From assembly GCA_037074765.1 (NCBI GenBank), contig JBAMDO010000564.1, positions 661,004-725,003 of the forward strand: a stretch of DNA of 64,000 nt, read 5' to 3'. Shown piece by piece: positions 41,131 to 54,040 of this stretch. The translations under genes and the position numbers were made by a program. Below the pieces are notes generated by a model that was given only the letters and a program-made list of their open reading frames with translations, was not told the DNA's origin and made no database searches. The DNA comes from Mansonella perstans. Its lineage: Eukaryota; Nematoda; Chromadorea; Rhabditida; Onchocercidae. Numbering within the stretch: position 1 is the first letter of the stretch; every line of letters begins with the position of its first letter.

Positions 41131-43477
41131 CTTTCTTCTTCGTCTAGCTAATCTGTTATCTTTCCTTACAACCGTTTCTCTAAAATGAGTACGCTAAGAG
41201 TACATTTGATTCAATTGCTTTAGATTTTTAAATTTAGATGAAAAGGAAGCGCAAAATTTGTATATTATGGATTTATATAAATGCAATTTACCAATGACTG
41301 AAATATATTTCAAGAAAACACAAATAATCCGTGAATTTGCGTGTAAATATGTAAATATATAAATATATATGTAAATATGAAATAGATTCGGTATTGCTTG
41401 AGGCACTATTCAATACAAATTTACTTAATGTTCCATTAGCAATGTGATGCAAATCTACAGTTCAAAAGGGAAAGCTCGGATCAGCCTTAGCCTGAATAAC
41501 CCTTAACACGTTTCAATTCTGCAAGTCTTGGTAGCTTTTCCCATTGATTCTTTCAAGAATCATGCAAAGAATATATCGATATCAACTTTCTCATAACCTT
41601 TGCCAAAGATTTCCGTAATTCAAATTTCATTTCTCAAATGCAAGCATTCAAATACTATTGCCACTTAGATTTAAAATGCAAAGTGTAAAAAACAAAAAAG
41701 TTATATTAAGAAACAAACTAAAAACCATGAAACTAAAATATAATAAATTACTATAGTCGTCCAAAAACAAAGCTGCAAAACTAACTTAGAATAATTACTA
41801 ACTCACTTACCAACTCACTCTCACATTCAGAAAAATTAAGGGAGCTCGATGCAGATCGACTAACATCAAGTAAAAAAAGGTAAGAAAAAAATTATACGGC
41901 AATAATAAAATTCACCACTGACTACTCGGGAGATTTCAAAGGCCTGAATTCCTTCGAAAGTAGATATACAGATACTTTCAAAAAATAATTTTTATTCACC
42001 GCTGTTTCAATTGGCATAATTCTTAAACACTAACAATACAGAACAATCTCAGAAAAACAGCTAGAAATGATAACAACCTCAAAAAAATTTCCAAAATTTA
42101 AGCTCGAAACCTTGCTTTAATTTCTAAGATCCAAATCATATAATTCTTCAAATAGCAAAATGACAGAATACAGCATAATACGGCATAATAATAAATAAAA
42201 GACTTCAGAAAATTAAAGAAAATTTTCTTTGCATAAAATGAAAGTGGCACAGAAAATATAAGATGCTGTACAAATAGAAAATTAATATTGAATGAATCTG
42301 AAAGATATGAAGAAATAGACCGAAACTTATTTGCAGATAAAATTCTTGAAAACGCCATGATAGTTGAATAATGAAGTGGAAATTCGTAACGACAATTATA
42401 AATTAATGGGTTATCACGAAAAAATTTGTCATGATTAAATTGAAACATTAAACAACCAAATCAAAATTCAGTCCATTGTTTTGATTTCGATCCAAACAAT
42501 TCCTATTTATATTCCCCACACACGCCAGAACAAGAATTTCACCAGTCTACCAATGAATAGTACAAACATGATTGTTATCTGCGCTAAGTCGGATTTTTCC
42601 CAAAATTCATCGGATATGCAACTCAACATCAATTTTTCAAACGTAACACTGCTGCATACAACATAAACGAAATTGAACTATTAAAAATACACACGGAATA
42701 ACAGATACAATATTCACCTCTACCAAAAATTGAACGAAAAATCAGCATACTGTGAACTCTTTTAACTGGACTGTTTGAATATCTTTCAATTTTTGATTTA
42801 TTAAAAGAAAGCATCCAATTATTGTTGAAATAAAGTATATTCTTACGAATTCTGCCAATTTTATTATCAATGAATTCTTGAGCAATAATTGGTTTTCGTA
42901 TTTAATTCTTCTCAAACCTTCCAATAAATACTTCAGTATTATTCTCTGGGAACTGAAATAAAAACTGAAAAATACTGAATATGGAAGTTTCGCACTAGAT
43001 GATTTTAGAAAGTTTCATTCTATAGACATTATTGAATATATTAACAGTACAGTTAAAAGAATTCAAATATTTATCAATTCAGAGAAATAATCAATCCATA
43101 CAAAAAACACTTCATATGCACAGGTTTACCCTTTTTCGCGACCTATATCTTATCTATTTTCAGATAGCGGGAAATTCAAAAAAAAAAAGTTAAATATATA
43201 AAAACACAATAAGACCAAAAATTATTTCTTCAAACTTGCAATATCTCTGTGAAAAGATAAAATAAATCACTAAATATAAATGAAAAAAGGGCTTTTTGAA
43301 ATCATGCTTTTTATTGGTTCAATTCTTCTCAGGAAACACATACTGTTCTTCACAATTAGTTCAACAAATGAAAATTGGATGAGGAAATTAAATTACTTCG
43401 AAGTATTCATCAAGCAAAAGAAAGCATGAATGCTGCAAAAATATCATTAGCATGATTTATAGAGAAATAGAAAATAC
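41131..43477. other. Intergenic region between the protease and ubinuclein
   Basis: AT-rich DNA holding the protease promoter at the left and the ubinuclein 3' UTR at the right. Open frames here, the longest at 42448-42098 on the minus strand, have random AT-driven composition and no splice partners. No gene supported. Confidence 0.55.
43310..43315 (-). terminator. Candidate poly(A) signal of ubinuclein
   Basis: AATAAA on the minus strand, about 163 bases past the ubinuclein TAA, a reasonable position for the transcript end. Confidence 0.5.
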
Positions 43478-46400
43478 TTATCGCCAATTACTATACATCT
43501 GATGATCCTGTGAAGCATTCACTTGCTGCTGTTTTTCACCATACAACTGTTTTTGTCGTTGTTGTTGTTGTTGCTGCAACAGCAACTGCTGTTGTTGATA
43601 ACTGTACGCTGACTGATGGGTCTTTAGTTGCTGCTGCCTATTAAGCGTTTGTGGTAAAGGTGAAAAAGCTGAGGAGCAACTTGCTGAAGATGAAGAACTC
43701 CGTGAATATATCACCTTTTGAGGTGAAAGCACACTGTTATAAACTCGCGAAGCATTGTGAGGAACATTGCAAGTTGGAAGAGCAGCCTTCTGGAAAGTCG
43801 TGGTAATGCTGCAGGTAGATGAAGGGTAACTATATGGATGTTGTATAGAACCATGTTGATGTTGATGTACTTGTTCTTGAATGCACTGCTGAGAAACTTG
43901 AGAAGCATGACGTATCGTTGGCGTATGTTGACACTGAAGGTTCTTGCAAGAGATCTGACGCTGCTGAATAGAACAGGAGGAAAACGTAGGTTGATGCTGA
44001 GTCACTTGCGATGTAACAAAAGTGTCACTCGTATGCGTCGAAACTGGTGAAGCGCAATGTAACGTTGGAAGCTGTTGATTGTTAGATAAAGAAGAAGAAA
44101 CAGGAAATTGCTTTACACCCCAGGAAGGCTGATGCTGTATACATGATGACTGGTAACTGCTGCTGACCTGAGGATTTAGGCTTGTTACAGATTTACATTC
44201 CTGCATAACTCGTTCAAGAGGTGAAGACTGCCGCTGCGAAGAATTTAAATGTTTCCTCGTTCGCGACGATGAGAAGTTAGCAGTGATATCACATACAGAT
44301 GCACCTGGATGCTTTTGAGAAGAAGTCACTGTTACCGGCGATGGCTGTTTATATGGAGATGAAGATGTGAAATGCACATTCGCTTGACGGCTGTTTTGTT
44401 TATGAGTAATTCCCGGCATTGAAGATAAATGAACCAACTGCGCACTGCTTACTGTAGTAGGATGCTGCAGTGAGCTTTGCACCGACAGAACATTACTGCA
44501 TGATTCCGTTTTCTGAAACTAATAACTTGGAAAAGTAAACGCTGATGTAATAGTTGTATTGAAATGTTTAAATTGCAAAGTCAATGCAAACTAATAGCAA
44601 TTTCACCTATTAATTTGCACAAGTTTCACATAATCTAACAGTATCACATCTACTAATTGTTTGGTATGTGAAATGATTACAAAAATAACTTTTCAGTTGG
44701 CGAATATATCAAAACTTCCATAATAAGAAATTTGGTTTAGGATATCAAACTACATTTTTTGACAAGAGACAGTCCACACTCTCACAGCAAAAAGATTTAA
44801 AATAGTGTTTTCAGTGATTCAAGAAATAAAAATATAATTACCCTCAATTTGAGGCGATCAATTCAAAAATGGTTAATTCATAAAATCACCTTTATTGAAG
44901 GCTGTTCCGCTTCAGCACTACTACACGCCTGCTCAATCTCCGAGTTGCACATTTGACTTCCATTCTTTTGCTCTACATTCACCTAAAATACATGGCTAGC
45001 AAAAACAAAACAGAAAGCTATATCGAAAATGATGAGAGCAAAGTTATTAAGTGGAGGGTACTGACAAATAGCAACCATCTGAAATTAACATACGTCTTCT
45101 TCAGTATTCATATCAACTTCTGTATCAGCGCCTAGTTCCACTTCTTCAATTTCTTGCTCCTGCAAATAATGAAAGAGATAGGAAAAAAAAAACGATTACG
45201 AATAAGTTAAAAAGTATGCACAACGGGTCCTACACTATGAAACTGAAATTTATAGTGAAAACCTGAAAGATAATTTATTGAAAGCTGAAAAAAATTATCT
45301 TGATAGCGCTTTTACATCAAGCAAATGATGTTATATCGCTAACTATAGTTCAAAGAATAATGAAATACTTCAGATGTCTAGGTTCAATCGATATTTCTGC
45401 AGGATGCCGAAATATTAAATAATACCTTTTTCTGCACCTATGATTAGGAGTGGAACACCAAGCAGAAAATCAGTACAATAGTGGGATCTTAAAATGTGGA
45501 ATCATTTCTAAACTGGTTTCCTTTTTGTATTCTGATATATTGCTATTTCAGTTTCTATCAACAGTTTGTTTAGAGAAGTACTTTAGATAAGTACTTAACA
45601 AGTACTTATTCTGTTAATTTATTTTCCGAATGAAATGTGCCTAAACTAGAAAAAGATACTTTTGATCGCATAACAAAACCTGTTGATTCGACAGCACTTA
45701 ACTCTTCATCTTCATCTCTACTTGCTTCTACTCGCTCAGCCTCCTGAAAAATATAGACCAATACAGTCAGTTAAAGTAATTTTTGTATTTCATTAGCAAG
45801 TTTTCTCGAAGCAGATAACTAATTTTTTCCCTCTACTTGCCTCTCGTTCCCATTTCTTAACAGCTTCTTCATCTCGTTTTCTATTTCCAGCTATTTCACG
45901 TTCTTTCTGTTCCTGAAAATCGAATTCCATGAGACAAAAAAAATTAAGACATAGAAGTTTCTTTTACCATGAAAGTATAGCAGGAAAGGCTCATCTTAAA
46001 ACTTAGTCTAGTTGTTTATTACTTTACAAATCCACTAACAAAAAATTTTTATTTTTCATTATGTCATTTCTTACATCCTTTGAGCGCTTTCGAACCAAAA
46101 TTTAAAAATTATTGGGAAACTTTAGAAAACGACACTTTTTGGCTGTTCACCCATTTTAAAACGTGGCATAAGAGATTAGTCATCTAAATTATTTTAAGAG
46201 ATAATACAAAACTTTCAGTTAATACAGAAGTCAAAAAAACCTTGCAGAACCTTACTTCAGCTATTGCCTTTTCAGCCAATAATTTCTCTCGTCCGTTGTT
46301 CTCTCGAACTAGCATGATCTTCTGTCCAGAAGTTAACTTCGGCGTACGTAGCACAGATGAACGACTTGAGCCAGCCTGAAAATAACCCACTTATCGATCG

Positions 46401-49400
46401 CCAAAATAATTATAAGAATTACTACGCAAATCTATAGATTTATTTCTTGAAAATCAAGAACACTAAACATCCAAAAATGACCGAATTAGGACCAGAAATT
46501 GCACTTTCGCCGCAGTCTATCCTTTTGGATATGGCAGACTCAAAAACTCGGTTTATCCCGAAGACGATGACCCAACTTTTTCTTTTAACAATTTTTCGGC
46601 CTGAACATTTTTTATACTACCATAATAAAATGTAAATAATCAAATCACTAATAAGATTTTTTGGAAGGTTCAGTTTGATGAAGTAAAGTAACATTATTCA
46701 GTCGAATTTCATATTAACTTATGATTCCCCACACTGCACTGCACATCCCTTAAAACCGAAAATTCTGCTTTTTGAGTTATTGTTGCGTTCATTAACTTCG
46801 CAGCTAGTTACAAAAATAATTGATATGGAAGTGAAATAGGACCAAACGCTTTAGTTTTTAAAACTAATATGAAGCCAAGCTGAATAAGAGTCACTTCTTT
46901 TCACTGTTAACGAAACCTTCAGATCATCGCGTGCTTCGTGCAAAAAAGAGTGATTAATAATTAACTATGTTATTGACAATTCAGCCTACCACAACTTCAA
47001 CTTCCATTCCGTTGCTACATTTCACAGAACAGTTCTCTTTTTTGTCGAAAGTATTCGATGAACGAAAATCTATAACATTTGTGGCAGTTGATGTTTGTCG
47101 ATGTTCAGCAACTGATATGTTTTTATTAGGGGAAAATCCAGCTGATAATATATCGTTTATCGAAGTTTTCAACGCTTTCGATGTTAATTGCTGAGATGCT
47201 GCACTAAAAGATAAAATTATTTTGATTAATTAAAAAATAAGTTATACTTATTACGATTCAAAGCTCCTGATTTAGTAGATGCCGCCAATTATATTTCCTC
47301 CTCTTCCTTCTCATGAAATACCTATTACATCCCTAAATTTGATGTGAAGGTGACGATGGAAAAGTGGCAGATCTCAATGTTACCGACTACCTGATTATTT
47401 CAAATTAGTGAATTTCCAGGCAGCAAAATTACCGCACGTCTAAAGCACGATGTGACGTCAATTTATTTGGGCTGTATTAGAAAAATCAGAAATTACAGGC
47501 AATATTCAGAAGCATAAAATTTATTCCTTACTTTTTAACTGGAATCTAAAATCCAATTAAGTCCAGAAGCTATTAAAGATTTTAACTTCAGAAAATCTGA
47601 ATTTCAAGAAACTCATTAAAAAATGAATAACTAACGACTGTGTTTTAGAAGCATCACTCATTTCAATGAATGCTTTCATCTCAGGAATAAGAACCAGCTG
47701 CCGTCTTTCGGGACACAATCGCAATATCTCCAACACCAAATCTCTGAAAGGATAAGAATAATTTTGTTTGGCATATTTTCCTCTTCAATTAGGAGATATC
47801 AACTTTTCAAAACCGAGACTCAAATTCAGGCTCACTTCACCAAAATTTTCATGGACAACAAAATCTGTGTTGTTGGACTAAAATATTAAAAAGGACTGGT
47901 CAATTTTATATCTTTCATGCTAATTATGTTATTTCACATTTTGGTGCATGTAAGCAAGAGTTGGACTCGTGAAAATACCAAAATAACATTGCAAATCACC
48001 TAAATTTAATGTAATCCTTGAAAAGCGGCCTAATAGTATGGTATAAATATTGCACAACTGTTGTATTAGCAATATGGACGGAGTCGCCATGTTGTTCGAG
48101 ACTAGTAAATAGCAAAGTCACTTGCTTTTTCAACGCTAACCTGCAAAAAATATTAATATTTACACACAAAAAAAAAAACAAGATTAGAAAAACGACGACT
48201 TAACAACATGTAAAATCTAAGTATCGAGTATGAAATAATCTGCTACAGTAAGATCCAAATTCTACATGAATAAAAATGAAATATGTCAAAAAAAAAGTAC
48301 CTCAGTGAATCAGTCCACATGAATCGTTTGATTGGTGCAATCTTATCTTCTTTTTCAGCCCTAAATTACTTTTTCATAATTTTTTTTTTACAAAATTTGT
48401 CTATCTCAAGAATACGAAGACCTTTAAGAATTTCATATTTTTTACACACTTACAATTAAGAACGAGTGATTTGAAACTAGTTAAATTTTCCACTAAAAAT
48501 TTTATATTTACCTAGCTTTCTCTTTGATATATTCATTTTCCGTATAAATGAGAGCCTTTTCCACTTCTGAAAATTAAATTAATTAGTTAACCTCTTCACA
48601 TTTTTCGATCTGTTATCAATTTCTGTATTCGGACTTTTTATGTCCTTACCTGAAACAATATGAGCCAATGCGTTATTGATTTCTTTCAACGCACGTGAAG
48701 CTTTCTCATTCGTTGGCTGTTTGAGTCCCTAAAATACAACATTTTAAATCAGAAAACTTGAAACATAACATAAAAAGTGCTATTAAATTATAGATACTGA
48801 TATCTAAAGATTGACAATGGTGTCTGTATTTGTATATAATTTTTGAGGACTTACTTTTATTGAACTTGAATTAGAACTGCTATTAGGAAGTGTTCGATTT
48901 GGTTTTGAATGGGGCTTCGATGGCTGTAGATCGCTTTTAGAAGTAGTAGGTTTTAGTGGTACAGGATTTTTCTGAGGGCTAGTGCGTGTTACGGTAGTCA
49001 TCCTACAAAAAGGTTAAATTATTCAATTTATCACGCCAAACGTAGAACAACCTTTTGTTGTTAACATTTTAAAAACTAAGAATCATTTAATATTCTTATG
49101 ACAAAATTTTGCTCTGTTTAATTTTCGAAAGAACGATCTTTAAACACAAATCATTATAACGATCTTAATATTATCTGCTACACACATGAGGAGCGCACCT
49201 GTTCCAGCCCCATGCAGAAAAGTCACAAATTATCATTACGTACACACCCGATTGGGTGATTTAACGAGCTATTCAAGTAAATTTATGGATACGAGGTATC
49301 AGTGAGTTTTGACATAACAAGTTTTTAAAACTTTTGTGTAGGTTCATAAAATCTCTGCAAAATTCACATATTATATTCGAACGAAGGCTGTGAGAATGAA

Positions 49401-52400
49401 CGGCTTAAAAAAACAATATGAAGTAATATAACGGTGAAAAGATTGGCATATTTTGAAGGATTTTGAAGGCTGCAATGAAAAAGTAATAGATTTGTGCTAT
49501 CTAATGTTAAACAGTTTATTCAGAAAGATATAGATTTCTTTTTTTTTTTTTGATATCAGTTTATTCAGAAAAGCTTTGTTCATCAGATATAGATTTCTTT
49601 TTTAATATCAAAAACTCAGTTTGATTAAATGAAAAACTTCAGAGGAATAAGCAGCAAATGAAAACTATCATTTCAGAAACTAAATCCAACAAATAGGACT
49701 CACTTTGAAAGGTTACTGAGAGTCAACTGATACTGTGATAAAAGTTCCGACTGCTGTTTACTGTTTAAAAGATGAGCATTCATTTGTGCTGTTAAATTTT
49801 CAACGGAACGCTGCTGTGCACGAGTAGAATCGCTACGAGTTTGTTGCATCATTGTCGCAAACACAGATAACAGTTGAGTGTTGTTTACTGTACTAGTGAC
49901 ATTTGTCGTAAGTGGAATTTTCAATGGATCGGAAGCCTATAAAAAAGTGATACTTCACCAATAATAGAAATGGTCCTTGTCCTGATGACTTCTGATAGCC
50001 GAAAAAAATTCAATCTCGAATCAATAACAAATCCTAGATAAAAAAATCAATTTAAAGTTCTGCACTGTAAAAATAGGCAGGGATCTATTAAAGAACAAAA
50101 TATTTGCTACTGAAAGAGAATGAATATGGGTGGTAAATTTCTGGACAAAAGAACTTACTGTGGTCTTTGAAGCGGTCGAAGCATCCCAATATTTGTTCAA
50201 AAATATAGATGGAAGGGTAGCATCTGATATAGTTCCAATCTTTTCAGCATCTTCCTTCATTGCTACAATACGTTTGGCACTTGATGGTCTAGAAGCATCA
50301 CTGCTTGTCGTATTTTTCACTCCAATAAGCTGTTCCTTCTTTTCTAGCGTCAGTGTATTAGGAGGTGACTTCGGTAATGAATTAGAAACAGCAGGTGATG
50401 AAGAAATCGAAACAATCGAAGGAGATGAACCAAACAGTTTTTCATCATTTATGGAATGAAGGGCTTCTTTCGTTTCACTCATTGGTTCATCTGCATTAAT
50501 GTCCGAATCCGAGGTACCGTTTAGCTAGAAAAGATTGAAAATTAGTTAAAACTAAATCCGTGGAACAAGATATATATATATATAATTTGATTCGTAGTGG
50601 ATTTAGATGCATTACCAACAGAATGACTTCACATGCAATACAAATAATTTACACGCCAATTACAAACAAACTATATCAAACATTTAACTGGAATAAATCA
50701 ATCCTACTTTTTTTAGAAAATTATCTGTTTTATCTAAAGCAAAAATAGTGCTTTGAATTGAATAATATCCTACATCATGAAATAGTTAAATGCAAAACAA
50801 CATTCTGCACCTACATTATTCTGTACCTCATCAAATAATCGGTGTGTTCATGAAACTATATAGGCATTATCAATAACTGTCAGCACAATTTCAACTAACT
50901 TCATGACGATCCCGATGAGCTTTCATACGGATATACAGCGAATTCCGCTGCACACAGACCCAGTTGGATAGTACATCGAAAATTCGCGTCTTTTGTTGAT
51001 GATTAAAGTGTTCCGACGTGCACTGTTCTTCAATTCTATAATTGAATGCATTATTCATCTGTTAAAGATATTGAATATTAACAAAGATTCGATCAGCATT
51101 AAAAGTTGCTCATTTTTCGACAATATGAGAGATTATTTCGCTTTACTCATTAACCCAAATCTCAGCATTACACTGCCTGAAGGAAATCCTATACAAATTA
51201 TCTAAATTCCTTCCCTTCTTCATAAGAAATTTGCATTGAGTTTTTAAACAAGTTTTGTGTGTACAGAATTTACTGTTGGTCATGTAACTAAAAACGACAT
51301 TACTATTTATCGAACAATACGGATTTCAAATTTATAAACTTAGACCTTATACAAAGATCAACCAAACTCGGTGGAAGACGGATTTTTTTATTGGGTGCAC
51401 CAAATTCTTTGGTCTTTTGTTTATATGTGTCGATCATGGTTCGCAATCTATCAGACATTATTGGCAATTGTTTCTGCTAAAATCATAAAAATAGTGAAAT
51501 CAAATTTTTTTTACAAAAAAGAAGTTCTGTAGAATCAAGTTCAGCCAAGCATTATATCAAAGACGGGATAACAAATAACTAAATTGATTCGACAGAAATC
51601 CCAGCAGACGAGATATTTTCAATTAAGATTCAATTACACATTCAAGTGTGATAGTGACACTTTAGTTAGTAATCTAACCTGTGTTGTTGAACCAGGAGGC
51701 CGCCCAGGTGAGCGTTTCGGAATTGCTATAGTGGATGAAGGCGCAGCTAAACCTGAACTAGAAGCTACCTGTGATTGTGGCACTTTCTCGGTAGAAGGTG
51801 TAGCAGGTTTATCGATATCAGTGTCACGTTCGACGGATTCGCCTGCTGTTTTTTGACAAATTTGCTGAAAAAAAAAGTCAAAAGTAATTATCATTAAAGC
51901 AGTCATTAACGCAATCATTAAAGCACAATTAGGAGGAAATTATGCCATTAGTTATAAAAAATTGAATCTGAGTTCAACAAAAACCGCACTTCTTTCGTCT
52001 CAGGAACTACAATTTCCATTCCTTCCACTGTTTCTATTTCACCACCTGCCATATCTTTCAAAAATCCAGCTAAATCCTCATCGGTCATTCCAACAGCTGC
52101 TCTCTTCGCCTGTGGTTTCAGCCTAAAATAATAACAAGGCATAAAAAGTGAAACTATCAATTCAAAAACCCGGCACTGAAACCAACCACTAATTTTTTTC
52201 CTTTTACTACTGCAAACCATCAACTACACTATACTTCACATAACAGTAACAGTTAGAATATCAGTGCAATTGAAAATCAAAACTATGATCTATGACGCTA
52301 AATTACAAGTATAAAATCTGCATCTTAATCAAAATACTTGCTTCTTTTTTACACCCAGAGCAGCTTTTACAGTTGGCGACTGAATTTTTGCCATTGGTGG

Positions 52401-54033
52401 TTGCCCTAAAAGACGTCGCTTTCTAATATATTGCTGTGTGAGCAGACGATTACGAGGTGCGTCCCCAGGTTTTGTCGTAGGAGCAGCACCAGATGAGGAC
52501 AATCTAACTGTTGGCGGAGAGTTTGGTTCTTTTACAGATTCCGTAAATGATGAACTATTGTCGACAGGTGATTTTGCAAGTGGAAAAATGCATGCACGTT
52601 TACTGTCGCTTGTTTCTTCATCACTAGAGATTCTGCGTTTCTGAAATGGCAATCATCAGAACATTTTGGACAGAGACAGAATCAAATAATAATCCAGATT
52701 CCTGGCTGTAACTAAGATATTTGCGATAAAAAAAATCCTCAAACTTTCTAGGTACAATGAAAAGCTGACAGAATCAGCAAAGACATGGTATAAAAATTAG
52801 CAGAATCATTTTGAGCATCATTTCTGAATAAAAAGAATAAGTGCTGATAAAGAATCTCCTCGATAAGTATTATTGATAAGCCGAGTATTTTACCTTTTCC
52901 ACCGTTTTCTTCTTCGCGATTGTATCTTCAATATCACTATCTTCATCTCCTTCAGTATACTTCGACTTAAATTCCAATCTCCCTTTATTAACATAAAAAC
53001 CTCCGCGTGCTGTATCCAGAGCAGAAGGAACATGTTCATCATACTGAAATAATTATCGCATGATCGAAGCCATATAAGTAAAATGAAAGAAAATCATTCA
53101 TTGAGAATTATTGCGTTGATGATAATTTCAATTCAATAGAAGTTGAAAAAGATTACAGCTTCCGTATCATCGATAAATGGATCTGTAAGATCATATCCTG
53201 CCGTTTTATCCATGTAATCATCAGCGCAACCAAAGCGAATTTTGTGACCATGCTTGTCTCTTTTACCACCCTGAAAGTAACAACTAATTAAGATTCTGAA
53301 ACAATACCATTAACATGATAGGACTTTCTTTTTATACATATTTATGACTTCACGCAACTATAAAATTTCGCAAAATTATGAAAAGTGAAATCAATTCATT
53401 CAAATAATTGAGATGCAAGCGATAATTAAACTCACGTATTTTTGTTCCAACCTCCTTACTATCTCTTCTGCTTCACGATCATGAAAACGTTCATCCTCTC
53501 CGCTTGATTCATCTTCTTTCTAAAATTATATATTTTCATCCGCTGTCGAACACAAAACATAAAACATTATCAAAAAACTTTAAGAGATTAATACGAGCAA
53601 GTAAAAAAAATGGAGCACTGATGAAGATTGATGAAGAAATTAAATTGAATATACGAGGAAATAAAATTTAAGAAATCTAAATATTATTCCATGTAGAGAA
53701 TTCTCGTAAAAATAACTACACCTCTCGATGAAAACCAGCCATTATTACTAACTCTTGTGATTTCCAAAGTTAACTCACTTAAGTAGTTTCCACTTACATG
53801 GAATAAAAACGTATTAGGATTGCATTCAATTTAATGATCGAACGTAATTCGGATGATTACGCAGGACGGATTTAGTTAAGTTAACCGCTTACTAGATATT
53901 CTTTGCAAATTTTTTCATAATCAAATTCAGGATATGATTTTTTGGTAGGCTTAAATAGATCCAAGGTAATGATGCTGTATTTCTTCCGAACATGATGTTG
54001 TTTCTTCTTGCTTCCGCCAAGGCTCAAATCCAT
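43478..54033 (-). CDS. UBN: Ubinuclein (HIRA-complex H3.3 chaperone subunit)
   Basis: Twenty-five exons: 54033-53893, 53519-53436, 53270-53157, 53043-52894, 52640-52338, 52109-51990, 51864-51679, 51476-51346, 51176-51155, 51058-50900, 50524-50159, 49936-49704, 49002-48855, 48728-48650, 48566-48512, 48360-48301, 48140-48000, 47743-47636, 47203-46990, 46375-46256, 45912-45841, 45743-45660, 45159-45094, 44982-44890, 44512-43478. Total 4284 nt, 1427 aa. Ubinuclein pairs with HIRA to deposit histone H3.3. The Hpc2-related domain, which contacts H3.3, is clear at about residues 100-150: DLTDPFIDDTEAYDEHVP then RGGFYVNKGRLEFK. An AT-hook-like KRSPGRPPGS follows near 360. The middle domain is at about 367-470 and the C-terminal KRFMWTDSLR domain at about 764-866. 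An acidic/basic coil (about 940-1080) and a 340-residue Gln/Ser/His-rich tail end the protein. The end of the 45743 exon is ambiguous (45680 is out of phase; 45660 was chosen). Confidence 0.9.
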
Positions 54034-54038
54034 ACCAC

Positions 54039-54040
54039 CT
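54039..54040 (-). promoter_or_regulatory. Trans-splice-type acceptor of ubinuclein
   Basis: On the minus strand agatgttacag ends at 54039, five bases (GTGGT) before the ATG at 54033. This supports MDLSLGGSKK as the true N-terminus and a spliced-leader-type 5' end. Confidence 0.6.

Noticed and set aside
42098..42448. 116-codon minus-strand frame with ATG
   Set aside because: Composition is AT-driven, there is no domain or neighbour, and the length is near what chance allows in this window.
43550..43620. Trinucleotide microsatellite (gtt/gct)
   Set aside because: It is the reverse complement of CAA/CAG codons for poly-Gln in the ubinuclein tail, so it is reported as part of that exon.
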